A DNA stretch of 6,119 nt from Calditrichota bacterium (GCA_008501655.1 QQUK01000284.1:1-6119), one strand, 5' to 3'; positions 1 through 6,119 are shown, numbered from the stretch's first letter. Made by a program: numbers and translations. The notes: generated by a model from the sequence alone, not told the origin.

Positions 1-762
1 CCAAAAGACAAAACCATTATCAAGATCATCTACCGGAATGTAGTAAAAAGTATCAGTTAGTCCGGTAACCGTTATGGTGTTAGGTGAAGGAAAAGTATTA
101 TCATCACTGTATTCGAAATCATACAGGACATTTTCTCCCGGGTAAGGTGATTGGGAGGATTCCCAGGAACAGAAAACTGAATCACCGGGAAACTTGTTTA
201 TTACGGCACCTTCAGTAGGAGTAAGGAGTAAAAAATCATCGGGTGGTGTGTTGATATAGATTGTTGCTCCAACACTTGTAGATGGTATCGTGTCATTATT
301 AACATCAGTAAGGGTATGATCCAGAATTGACATATCAACAATACCAGGAGCGGTTGTTTTAAAGTTTATAATAGCTACGGTACCTGGACCATCAACAACC
401 GAATTTGGCCCTAACAAAAGCCCTTCTACTTTCAGAATTGAATCAGCAGTAACTGTGTCGTAGACGAGTTTCATATTGTAATATTTTGAAAATCCGGATA
501 AATCAAACAAGGGACCTAATTCCGAAGATACGGTATCTAAGTAATTTGATTCAAATTTGATATATACTTGAAAAAGTCGCAATCCTAAAGTGTTTGCATC
601 TACCTTCAGCTCCATCTGAAACTCTTCACCAATGGTACCTGTGAGGTATGTTGGATCCGGGTCTAAATAAATTTCTGCTGTATATGCCTGTGCAGAAAAG
701 AACAACATAAGACAAACCAGATAACTAATAATAGTTTGGTAAGACGAGCGTTTAAGATTCAT
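1..762 (-). CDS. Exported cohesin-domain protein, 3'-truncated by the window edge
   Basis: Translating the minus strand from the ATG at 762 gives 254 codons with no stop before the window edge, so only the N-terminal part is seen. Residues 1-26 form a signal peptide: basic MNLKRSSYQ, a hydrophobic core, and an AQA/YTAE cleavage site. Residues about 28-170 resemble a cohesin module (dockerin-binding beta-sandwich): LRLFQVYIKFESN, then DGPGTVAIINFKTTAPG, then DVNNDTIP, with strands and glycine turns in the usual order. A linker, INTPPDDF, leads into a second beta-rich module (about 175-254) that looks like an Ig or fibronectin III fold and is cut at FVFW. The start is well supported: AGGAGG lies 5 nt upstream and the signal peptide begins at this methionine. 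The gene lies 93 bp downstream of the large surface-protein gene on the same strand, so co-transcription is likely. By analogy a T9SS sorting domain may lie beyond the edge, but this is not visible. Substrate and partner are unknown. Confidence 0.85.
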   Translation of the reverse strand, partial: MNLKRSSYQTIISYLVCLMLFFSAQAYTAEIYLDPDPTYLTGTIGEEFQMELKVDANTLGLRLFQVYIKFESNYLDTVSSELGPLFDLSGFSKYYNMKLVYDTVTADSILKVEGLLLGPNSVVDGPGTVAIINFKTTAPGIVDMSILDHTLTDVNNDTIPSTSVGATIYINTPPDDFLLLTPTEGAVINKFPGDSVFCSWESSQSPYPGENVLYDFEYSDDNTFPSPNTITVTGLTDTFYYIPVDDLDNGFVFW

Positions 763-767
763 AATAT

Positions 768-773
768 CCTCCT
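768..773 (-). promoter_or_regulatory. Strong Shine-Dalgarno of the downstream gene
   Basis: AGGAGG on the minus strand lies 5 nt before the ATG at 762-760. It fixes the start of the truncated cohesin-domain gene. It is much stronger and better spaced than the ribosome site of the large upstream gene, so the second gene can probably initiate independently even if it shares a transcript. Confidence 0.75.
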
Positions 774-786
774 AAAAAGATTTACA

Positions 787-841
787 TGGTAATATTGGGT
801 GAGAAGAGGAGAAAATCTCCTCTTCTCTACCCGTCTTACCA
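787..841 (-). promoter_or_regulatory. Intergenic hairpin between the two surface-protein genes
   Basis: A long imperfect inverted repeat fills most of the gap. The core is a perfect 12-bp stem, 801-812 (GAGAAGAGGAGA) with 816-827 (TCTCCTCTTCTC), closed by a 3-nt loop. Past a small internal loop, 797-799 GGG pairs with 830-832 CCC. After another internal loop, 787-792 TGGTAA pairs with 836-841 TTACCA. In the minus-strand transcript it begins about 14 nt after the stop codon of the large gene. No run of U directly follows the stem in either direction, so it is not a textbook intrinsic terminator. It could protect the upstream mRNA end, act as a processing site, terminate weakly, or influence translation of the next gene. 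The structure is seen in the sequence; the function is inferred. Confidence 0.6.
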
Positions 842-855
842 ATCCAAGATCATGG

Positions 856-1122
856 TTATTTTAACAGAACCATTTTCTTAGTATTACTAAATGAATCAGC
901 TTCCAGTTTATAGAAGTATATACCGGAACTGTTTTTGGTTGCGTTCCATTCAATACTAACCTGGCCAGCAGAGGCATGTCCTTCATAGACATAAACTTTT
1001 TGACCGGTAATATTGAAGATTGTCAGACTATAATCAGTTTCATGAGGTACTGAGAACTGTATAGTAGTTGTCGGGTTAAATGGGTTTGGATAGTTTTGTT
1101 CAAGAACAAAGTTATCCGGGAT
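856..1122 (-). other. T9SS type A C-terminal sorting domain
   Basis: Residues 1526-1613 start at PDNFVLEQNYPNPFNP and continue TTTIQFSVP, YSLTIFNITGQKVYV, GQVSIEWNATKNSSGIYFYKL and a lysine-rich end, KKMVLLK. The N-Y-P-N-P-F-N-P box, the V-x-I-F/Y-N-x-x-G-Q-x-V strand, the W-x-A/G strand and the S-G-I/V-Y-F-Y-x-L strand, all within about 90 residues of the end, are the hallmark of type IX secretion cargo. The domain is normally recognised by the T9SS at the outer membrane and is often removed on arrival. It is the strongest taxonomic clue in the window. Confidence 0.9.
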
Positions 1123-4100
1123 AAGTTTTCCAACTACGTTAAAGACAGCATCTATGTCATGATTACGACTGTCTCTCACAATAAGATCTTTATTTTCGAT
1201 CCGGAAGTTGCCGGATTTTGATCTAAATGTCAACTTAACCATTTCATCCCCTTCAAACTTTGTACCTAGAACCATACCTGTAATATTTATTGATGATTCA
1301 TCAGATGCAGAGTAGAAGAAGTCAACAGGCGCATTCTTATGAATTTCTCCAGCCTCAACTGAAATTAATTCTGCGTCGTTATTATCATATTCTAAAATTA
1401 GATTATATGCTTTGATTTCGCTGGAATAATTAGTGTTTACAGAAACAGTAAATACATCCTGATTTTGGAAGTCACCAATATCAGCTGTTATTAAAAGTTC
1501 CTGTGCGGATAATTTACCGTTTCCATGTTGGAGATCAACATTTGCAACTCTGGCATTATAAGCATCATAATTCATACCCATAATAACAAGATCTTCAATA
1601 TCGATTACACCGTCCGGAATTGGTAAACCAGTACCGGTTAAATCACTCGTCGGTCCAAAATCAGCATCTGCCAGGAATCCCGGATCTCCGGATGATAGGA
1701 GGTATGTTGTGGAGAACGTTCCGAAATCTTCGACAAATGTGATAGCATCATCAAGATTGATATCACCTAATATATAGTTAGTTGAAACTACATCAGTATT
1801 TGGAGATGTTGATAAATTACCGGCTAAATCTATGGTCCAAATTGAGAACGAATAGATATCAGCAGTCGGTCCATCAAAACTGAAATCAGTATCTGCGCCA
1901 AGATAAGCAAACAGACCTTCAATCGTATCTGCCGGGTGCGGGGCAGGAGTTAATAATGGATCGTATGTCGGGTATTCACCTGAATTATTGAATTTCACCA
2001 AATACATTTGAGCTTCAGCAACAGCATCCCATTCAAGGGCTACAGAAGCTGTAGGTGTACCACTGGCTGTTGCAGGAGCAGGTGGAGCTGTACCCAGATA
2101 ATGAATATCCACAGACACTGCTTCTGCCCATGGTAAGAAGTTACCTGTAGCATCTCTAAAGATCATTTCAACTGATTTGATTCCATCACCTGAAGGAGAT
2201 AAAACAAATGATCCATGGGTAGCTGCTACTGGAATCCAACCAGTATTGTTTGAGCCATCAGCATTCCTGATAGCCATTTCAACTGCATCAGCATCCCATG
2301 TTATATTATCAACATGGACTGTCAGTGAGTTGGTATATCCCGGAGTTACATACGGATTACCTAACTGCTCTACAGTAAATGTACCAGAAGGTAAAGTCTG
2401 GTCAACTTCAACAGTTGTAGAAGTTACTGACATGTTTCCAGCCTGATCAAGCATCTGGAGATGGATAGTACGGACACCATCACCATCATCCTGAAGGACT
2501 AATCCAGCAAATGATGCAGCATCTACGATCCATCCGGAACCTAAGCTTTCATAACCATCTTCAAATATCTGCATTCTGTACAGATTACAGTTATCATTTG
2601 CAAAGATAGCAAAATCAGCTGACAGGACATTGGTCGGGTCTGGTGTTGTGACTAAGAATGAATCGATAACCGGATTGGTAAAGTCGAATCTGATAGCATC
2701 TGAGACAACACTGGAGATACGACCGGCACAGTCTAATGCTCTGACATAAATAACATCATTTGCACATCCGGTTGGAGATGAATGAGTAAATGAGAGATTC
2801 AGTGGGTCGTCTGCCGGAGGAGTGATTGCATAGGAAGTTTCTTCTCCTGCAAATGCTCCGGTTTCAGAAACCTGAACTTCATTCACATCTGCTGCTAATC
2901 CTGTAATCTCAAGATTAACAGTAGCATCGTTAGAATATGCAATCGTAGGCGGAACTATACCATCATAGTCTAAGTCTGAAGCTAAAACAGAAGTGATAGA
3001 CGGGATACCACAATCAACTGTAATATCGTCAGATACTTCTGTTCCAACGTTGGTAGCAGCATCAATCAATACACCAAAAACCGTGTTGACATCATCACAC
3101 AAATGTGATGAACCGTCACCGTCTGTAGTAAAGTTAAATGCTAATGTGTCAGGAGAAGTACCGTCTAAAATATATGAAGTATACGGACCACCCGTTACAT
3201 TATAAAGTCCAGCATTGACAGCATCAGGACCATATTCAACTATAACGTTTACATTCCAGTTATCTGAACATTCCGTTCCATTAAGGTCTTCAACAGCGAA
3301 TGAAACAAAGTCAGGAGCTGTCTGATCTAATGTAATAGAATCAGCAACAATACCTATGTTACCTGCAGCATCACGTGATGCAAAATAGATAACTTTCATA
3401 CCGTCACCGGCAGAAAGAGGAATTGTAAGTCTTGGAGCCGGTCCTGCAGGAGGAGCCGAAGCCCATTCAGCAGCACCACAAACTATTGCTCCGAGATCTT
3501 CTGAGAACATAAATTCTACTGTTCCGGAAGCAACTTCCATATTAAAATCACCAGGAATAGTACTTAAGTTTGTAATAGTAGTACTTTGTGAAGGTGAAGT
3601 TACCAGATATGGGTCGCTTGGTACCGGAGCGGTTTTATCAATGGTAATACTTACCGGTCCGATTTGCCCACCAATATTACCAAATACATCTACCTGACGA
3701 ACCCAAAGATCATGAGAACCTTCGGTTCCATCAAAAGTATAAGTAGTTGGATTAGCAATAGCTAAAGCACCTTGCCAACCCGGAGCATCATTAGAATAGA
3801 ATTCATGCTCAACAGCAGAGCCATCCGGGTTATCCCAACTGACTGCAACATCATCAAGGTCTGAGAAGCCTGCATCAGCACAGCCATCAATATCAGCTAA
3901 TGCTAAGTTGGCTACATCAGGACCAGTTCTGTCTATAGTAAAGTTGTAGTAGACAGAATCTCTGTTACCAGAGGCATCTACGACGATCACGTTCAACGAG
4001 TGAGCACCTTCCGTTGCAACAGGATTAAGATCGATGTAGAATGAACCCGGTAATCCGCCATAAGAATCAGAAGTACCGCTGACTGCAGAAATAAGGGTCC

Positions 4101-5697
4101 AAGCAACTGATGCTTGGTCATCTATATTATACCATACTGAAGCCAGATCAAAGTTATCAGAAACGGTACCTTCAATATACAGATCAACATCACCGCCTAC
4201 AGCAGAACCGTCAGAATATGTATCTGTACCGGTAATTGGGTCGTTTGCGGTAACGGTGATTGAAGGAGCTTCTGTATCCTGTAATGTCAACATTAATGAG
4301 TTACTCATTACAGGGATTTCATTATTGCTGGCATCACGGTATGTTGAGTTTACGGTAATAGTAGCAGAACCGACACCAATTGCCTGGAATTCAGCCCAGC
4401 CTAAATTACCTTCACCAAAATTCGGATTTGCAATATCAACACCAGAGAATGTAATGCTTCCAGTTGCAGCATCATCATCTGTAAATACATACAATCCGCT
4501 ACCACCGAAGAATTCATTGTTGTCACCTGAAACAAAAGAAAGAAGTGCCGGATCCCAGGTAACTTCGAATTCATATGCGGCGAATTCAACACTGTCGAAC
4601 GGATCACATACATCCGGTAATGCAAAAGCAAAATTGAATACCTGAGTATCCCATACTTCCATTGTATTTGAGGAAGTAGCTACCGGAGTGTTTGAACGCA
4701 TTTTTGGTGAGGAATCAACAGCGCCGCCGGTTCCTGCTAATGCATATGTAGTTGCACCGGCAGCGATATCGCCGTAGTAGTTATCTGCCCAACCGTGAGC
4801 AGCATCATCACGTGCCTGTACACCTGGGTGGCCGTAAAAACAGTTATCAGTAACTGCTAATGCCGGAGCAGTCCAGGAACCTAAGTGTAGATCAAGGCCA
4901 AATATACCGTTATCAGTAATTTGGTTTCCTGATATAGTAGCATCTCGACCGTCGGTATTGTCGATACCATCAGCACCACAATTAGTAATTGTGTTTCCGA
5001 TAATATCGTTATTAGAGTGCGGAGAAACTGCATCGCCTGAAAGTAACATACCATTTCCACTGCAACCGTCAATGACGTTACCTGAAATCATGTTACCATC
5101 TGACGGATCACCGGAAGCAACCTGCAGAAGAATACCGGTTGTACCACCACTGATAGTGTTAAAAGAAACTGTAGTATTATCGCCATTCTGAAGACGAATA
5201 CCTGTAGTACCACCTGTAATAGTATGGTCAGTAACTATAGAACCATCTGAATCGCGTAATCTGATACTAGTTCCAACACTGTTAAATGCAATATCAGAAA
5301 CAGATGCGTCGACACCGTCGACAAAGACACCAGTATCATATCCGTCCAGGGTAAAATGTCCAATTGACATACCGGCTGTAACGGATTGAGTTAAGAATGT
5401 GCCTGTACCTGTAAACACGATATCAGCTATGTCAGATCCTGGATCACCATAAATTGCTGTAATTTTATCTGTTACAGCAAGAGACAATCCTGCATCTGTA
5501 TATGCACCAGGCATAATTTTGATTTCATGCCCTATCCCGGCAAACGATTCAGCGGTTGCAATTGCTGCAGCGAGAGAAGGGTAAGTAGAACCCGGATCAC
5601 CATCATCATCAACGACAAATGTATTTGCAGATGCAATTGTTGTCATTGTAAAAACGGCAATAATTAATGTGAAGAGAATCTTTAAATAATTTTTCAT
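856..5697 (-). CDS. Giant modular T9SS-secreted surface protein (beta-helix, cohesin, Ig array, dockerin-like)
   Basis: The protein has 1613 residues and ends with TAA. Residues 1-24 are a signal peptide (MKNYLKILFTLIIAVF…IASA, cut before NT). Residues 26-330 form a right-handed beta-helix whose first part (FVVDDDGDPGSTYPSLAAAI…IKIMPGAYTD) has the look of pectinesterase-like cap regions. Residues 340-475 are a cohesin-like module. Residues 474-1200 hold seven Ig-like modules. Residues 1203-1306 are fibronectin III-like. Residues 1309-1378 are a dockerin-like pair of calcium loops. Residues 1397-1525 are a second cohesin-like module, and 1526-1613 are the T9SS type A sorting domain. I see no clear enzyme active site, so adhesin, scaffold or glycan-binding roles are more likely than catalysis. 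The expected route is Sec export, T9SS passage across the outer membrane, then surface attachment or release. The start is chosen from the signal peptide. The gene is upstream of a second cohesin-domain gene and probably heads a transcription unit with it. The family assignment is from modular pattern only; the ligand is unknown. Confidence 0.93.
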   Translation of the reverse strand: MKNYLKILFTLIIAVFTMTTIASANTFVVDDDGDPGSTYPSLAAAIATAESFAGIGHEIKIMPGAYTDAGLSLAVTDKITAIYGDPGSDIADIVFTGTGTFLTQSVTAGMSIGHFTLDGYDTGVFVDGVDASVSDIAFNSVGTSIRLRDSDGSIVTDHTITGGTTGIRLQNGDNTTVSFNTISGGTTGILLQVASGDPSDGNMISGNVIDGCSGNGMLLSGDAVSPHSNNDIIGNTITNCGADGIDNTDGRDATISGNQITDNGIFGLDLHLGSWTAPALAVTDNCFYGHPGVQARDDAAHGWADNYYGDIAAGATTYALAGTGGAVDSSPKMRSNTPVATSSNTMEVWDTQVFNFAFALPDVCDPFDSVEFAAYEFEVTWDPALLSFVSGDNNEFFGGSGLYVFTDDDAATGSITFSGVDIANPNFGEGNLGWAEFQAIGVGSATITVNSTYRDASNNEIPVMSNSLMLTLQDTEAPSITVTANDPITGTDTYSDGSAVGGDVDLYIEGTVSDNFDLASVWYNIDDQASVAWTLISAVSGTSDSYGGLPGSFYIDLNPVATEGAHSLNVIVVDASGNRDSVYYNFTIDRTGPDVANLALADIDGCADAGFSDLDDVAVSWDNPDGSAVEHEFYSNDAPGWQGALAIANPTTYTFDGTEGSHDLWVRQVDVFGNIGGQIGPVSITIDKTAPVPSDPYLVTSPSQSTTITNLSTIPGDFNMEVASGTVEFMFSEDLGAIVCGAAEWASAPPAGPAPRLTIPLSAGDGMKVIYFASRDAAGNIGIVADSITLDQTAPDFVSFAVEDLNGTECSDNWNVNVIVEYGPDAVNAGLYNVTGGPYTSYILDGTSPDTLAFNFTTDGDGSSHLCDDVNTVFGVLIDAATNVGTEVSDDITVDCGIPSITSVLASDLDYDGIVPPTIAYSNDATVNLEITGLAADVNEVQVSETGAFAGEETSYAITPPADDPLNLSFTHSSPTGCANDVIYVRALDCAGRISSVVSDAIRFDFTNPVIDSFLVTTPDPTNVLSADFAIFANDNCNLYRMQIFEDGYESLGSGWIVDAASFAGLVLQDDGDGVRTIHLQMLDQAGNMSVTSTTVEVDQTLPSGTFTVEQLGNPYVTPGYTNSLTVHVDNITWDADAVEMAIRNADGSNNTGWIPVAATHGSFVLSPSGDGIKSVEMIFRDATGNFLPWAEAVSVDIHYLGTAPPAPATASGTPTASVALEWDAVAEAQMYLVKFNNSGEYPTYDPLLTPAPHPADTIEGLFAYLGADTDFSFDGPTADIYSFSIWTIDLAGNLSTSPNTDVVSTNYILGDINLDDAITFVEDFGTFSTTYLLSSGDPGFLADADFGPTSDLTGTGLPIPDGVIDIEDLVIMGMNYDAYNARVANVDLQHGNGKLSAQELLITADIGDFQNQDVFTVSVNTNYSSEIKAYNLILEYDNNDAELISVEAGEIHKNAPVDFFYSASDESSINITGMVLGTKFEGDEMVKLTFRSKSGNFRIENKDLIVRDSRNHDIDAVFNVVGKLIPDNFVLEQNYPNPFNPTTTIQFSVPHETDYSLTIFNITGQKVYVYEGHASAGQVSIEWNATKNSSGIYFYKLEADSFSNTKKMVLLK
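1123..1509 (-). other. Cohesin-like module 2 of the large protein
   Basis: Residues about 1397-1525 form another beta-sandwich of cohesin type: FTVSVNTNYSSEIKAYNLIL, then EYDNNDAELISVEAG, then SINITGMVLGTKFEGDEMV and KLTFRSKSGNFRIENKDLIV, closing at RNHDIDAVFNVV. It is more lysine-rich and aspartate-poor than module 1 and differs in detail, so the two are not a recent duplication. It lies directly before the sorting domain. A dockerin partner is not shown by the sequence. Confidence 0.55.
1564..1773 (-). other. Dockerin-like paired calcium-loop segment
   Basis: Residues 1309-1378 contain two EF-hand-like halves. The first, GDINLDDAITFVEDFGTF, places D1312, N1314, D1316, T1320 and E1323 at ligand positions 1, 3, 5, 9 and 12. 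The second half, reached through DADFGPTSDL and a glycine-rich insert, reads PDGVIDIEDLVIMGMNY, with D1362, D1366 and D1369 as candidate ligands. True type I dockerins have two closely matching loops. Here the second is stretched by the insert and lacks the D-x-N-x-D opening, so binding to a cohesin is possible but unproven. The segment sits between an FN3-like module and a cohesin-like module rather than at the C-terminus. Confidence 0.6.
1780..2091 (-). other. Fibronectin III-like module of the large protein
   Basis: Residues about 1203-1306 begin with APPAPATASGTPTASVALEW and continue D-A-V-A-E-A-Q-M-Y-L-V-K-F, the proline-rich entry, tryptophan strand and tyrosine strand expected of a fibronectin III fold. 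The module ends with YSFSIWTIDLAGNLS, matching the D-x-x-G-N closing turn of the preceding Ig array. It links the stalk to the dockerin-like segment. Confidence 0.65.
2098..4278 (-). repeat. Tandem array of seven Ig-like modules
   Basis: Residues 474-1200 divide into seven modules of about 94-115 residues, at approximately 474-588, 589-686, 687-790, 791-894, 895-1004, 1005-1098 and 1099-1200. Most begin with a D-x-T-x-P joint (DTEAPS, DRTGPD, DKTAPV, DQTAPD, DFTNPV, DQTLPS; the fifth has DCGIPS). They end in a strand with a G-[SDH]-x(n)-V-x-x-x-D-x-x-G-N turn, for example VVDASGN, RQVDVFGN, SRDAAGN, QMLDQAGN and FRDATGN. This is the pattern of bacterial Ig-like stalk modules in adhesins. Nucleotide identity between modules is low, so the array is old or was shuffled long ago. 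The probable role is a stalk that spaces the N-terminal beta-helix and cohesin from the C-terminal anchor. Confidence 0.75.
4273..4680 (-). other. Cohesin-like module 1 of the large protein
   Basis: Residues about 340-475 follow the cohesin order of strands: an opening strand DTQVFNFAFALP, then AAYEFEVTWDPALLSFVSGD, a 'GSITFSGVD' strand, then LGWAEFQAIGVGSATITVN and a closing NEIPVMSNSLMLTL. The WDPALL…V segment and the glycine-rich F-x-A-x-G-x-G-x-A-x-I turn are the most cohesin-like parts. The closing portion resembles that of the neighbouring protein (RDASNNEIP here, TDVNNDTIP there). In cellulosomes such modules bind dockerins; in FCB surface proteins the partner is usually unknown. Confidence 0.65.
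4708..5622 (-). repeat. Right-handed beta-helix with short parallel coil repeats
   Basis: Residues about 26-330 show repeated coils of roughly 20-24 residues, with patterns such as NTISGGTTGILLQ, NMISGNVIDGCSGNGMLL, DIIGNTITNCGADGI and ATISGNQITDNGIFGLDL. This N-x-I-x-G/N pattern is typical of PbH1 (parallel beta-helix) repeats. Two adjacent coils are almost identical: TITGGTTGIRLQ (159-170) and TISGGTTGILLQ (181-192), 22 residues apart with 10 of 12 matching. The coils close at about DNCFYGHPG and DNYYGD, a common end of such solenoids. Related solenoids bind or cleave polysaccharides, but I see no recognisable catalytic set here, so a binding or purely structural role is inferred. Confidence 0.8.
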
Positions 5698-6119
5698 TAT
5701 ATTAAAATCTCCAATGAATTTCTTTTTTGTTTTATGCGTTATTTAAAAAGAACTATGTAAAAATTGTGTTATAGAGTCCTTCCTTTCTGGATAAAAGAAA
5801 GAGAAATTGGTAGAGATTTTATTTTGACATACAATTTGTTTTTTTTATCTTTTGAAATGTGGGGAGAGAGGTTTATATCAAGTTTTGTGTGCAAATGAAA
5901 TGTTGATTAAAACTTTCTCTTCCTGCCCTTTATATTTTTAGCAAATGCATTTAAATAAGATCTCCTAATATCTCCTTAATCCGTTTTTTTATAATCTGGT
6001 TAATTGCTCCTAAATCATCTGATACCCTTTTCCTTGTTTGAACCTCCTTTCAATAGGAAAAAGAGGGTAAATATTACAAATACTAAACATAATGATTTTA
6101 CTAAATATTTATGTTGTTT
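5698..6119. other. AT-rich upstream region without a convincing gene
   Basis: These 422 bp are far more AT-rich than the genes and should hold the promoter of the large gene. A possible minus-strand -10 box (CTATAA, 5774-5769) lies about 70 nt before the start codon but has no clear -35 partner. No TAnnTTTG box of the Bacteroidetes type was found. A 6-bp hairpin (5783-5788 with 5796-5801) follows. A plus-strand TTGACA (5824-5829), 16 nt, TATCTT (5846-5851) pair points away from the gene, with no gene beyond it. A start-less 32-codon minus-strand frame lies at 5951-6049, below a good AGGAGG (6046-6051). No tRNA, riboswitch or terminator is recognisable. Confidence 0.6.
5709..5714 (-). promoter_or_regulatory. 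Weak, distant ribosome-binding site of the large gene
   Basis: TTGGAG on the minus strand is the only purine-rich site near the start of the large gene. It leaves 11 nt before the ATG at 5697, which is longer than ideal. The spacer ATTTTAATATA is pure A/T, which fits the unstructured, AT-rich leaders often used in Bacteroidetes-type translation initiation. The signal peptide that follows supports this start regardless of the weak site. Confidence 0.4.

Larger units (their letters stand above)
736..842 (-). repeat. 11-bp inverted repeat bridging the gap and the next gene's start
   Basis: TTGGTAAGACG at 736-746 is the exact reverse complement of CGTCTTACCAA at 832-842. In the minus-strand mRNA the copy near the large gene's stop could pair with codons 6-9 of the downstream gene. 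That would enclose the 12-bp hairpin, the Shine-Dalgarno and the ATG in one loop. The same upstream copy also forms the outer part of the local hairpin at 787-841, so the two pairings exclude one another. Regulatory meaning is inferred and the repeat could be coincidental. Confidence 0.4.

Noticed and set aside
787..841. Classical rho-independent terminator
   Set aside because: The stem is strong, but in neither direction is it directly followed by a T-run; the nearest one on the minus strand comes about 20 nt later, just before the next gene's ribosome site.
4256..4645. 129-codon open frame on the plus strand, and smaller ones at 2177-2446, 2993-3205 and 4958-5191
   Set aside because: They lie wholly inside the large minus-strand gene, have no ribosome site or recognisable domain, and their serine/proline/valine-rich content is the antisense image of Ig-like and beta-helix codons.
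4401..5072. Two short minus-strand open frames (4401-4631 and 4881-5072) in another frame of the large gene
   Set aside because: They overlap well-supported domains in the main frame, have no ribosome site, and their composition (methionine, leucine and valine rich) is what a frame shift of this coding sequence yields.
4708..5622. Pectin-degrading enzyme (pectinesterase or pectate lyase)
   Set aside because: The N-terminal cap and solenoid resemble these families, but no recognisable catalytic residue set was found and the coils are short PbH1-type repeats common in non-enzymatic surface proteins.
5824..5851. Plus-strand sigma70-like promoter, TTGACA, 16 nt, TATCTT
   Set aside because: The -10 box is poor, the spacer is mostly a T-run, no gene follows on the plus strand within the window, and such matches are expected in DNA this AT-rich.
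5860..5940. Possible small RNA or terminator downstream of the TTGACA box (GGGGAGAGAG with a later CTCTTCCTGCCC)
   Set aside because: Only short interrupted pairings form, over a long loop; no stable structure can be supported by eye.

Overview
The window looks like bacterial DNA from the Fibrobacteres–Chlorobi–Bacteroidetes (FCB) side of the tree or an allied candidate phylum. The best evidence is the C-terminus of the large protein. It carries the NYPNPFNPTTTIQFSVP signature and ends in an 'SSGIYFYKL…KKMVLLK' pattern, which is the usual form of a type IX secretion (T9SS) type A sorting domain or Por-type C-terminal domain. The DNA is moderately AT-rich in the genes and much more AT-rich in the intergenic parts. 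I cannot name a species or phylum from this sequence alone.

There are two genes, both on the minus strand. Transcription runs from high to low coordinates. (1) Positions 5698-6119 are an AT-rich upstream region with no convincing gene. (2) Positions 856-5697 encode a complete 1613-residue secreted modular protein. Its order is signal peptide, right-handed beta-helix, cohesin-like module, seven tandem Ig-like modules, fibronectin III-like module, dockerin-like calcium-loop pair, second cohesin-like module, and T9SS sorting domain. (3) Positions 763-855 are a 93-bp gap holding a strong imperfect hairpin. A nested 11-bp inverted repeat bridges this gap and the start of the next gene. (4) Positions 1-762 are the first 254 codons of a second exported protein, with a signal peptide, a cohesin-like module and the start of an Ig/FN3-like module. 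It runs off the left edge of the window.

The two proteins are probably co-transcribed and act outside the cell. Both use cohesin-like modules, and the large protein also has a dockerin-like segment. A cohesin–dockerin style surface assembly or adhesin system is therefore a reasonable inference. These modules are also common as generic structural parts in large FCB surface proteins, and no catalytic domain is visible. I see no RNA gene, CRISPR array, insertion sequence or phage feature. Several small open frames on the opposite strand within 2177-5191 are shadows of the large gene.
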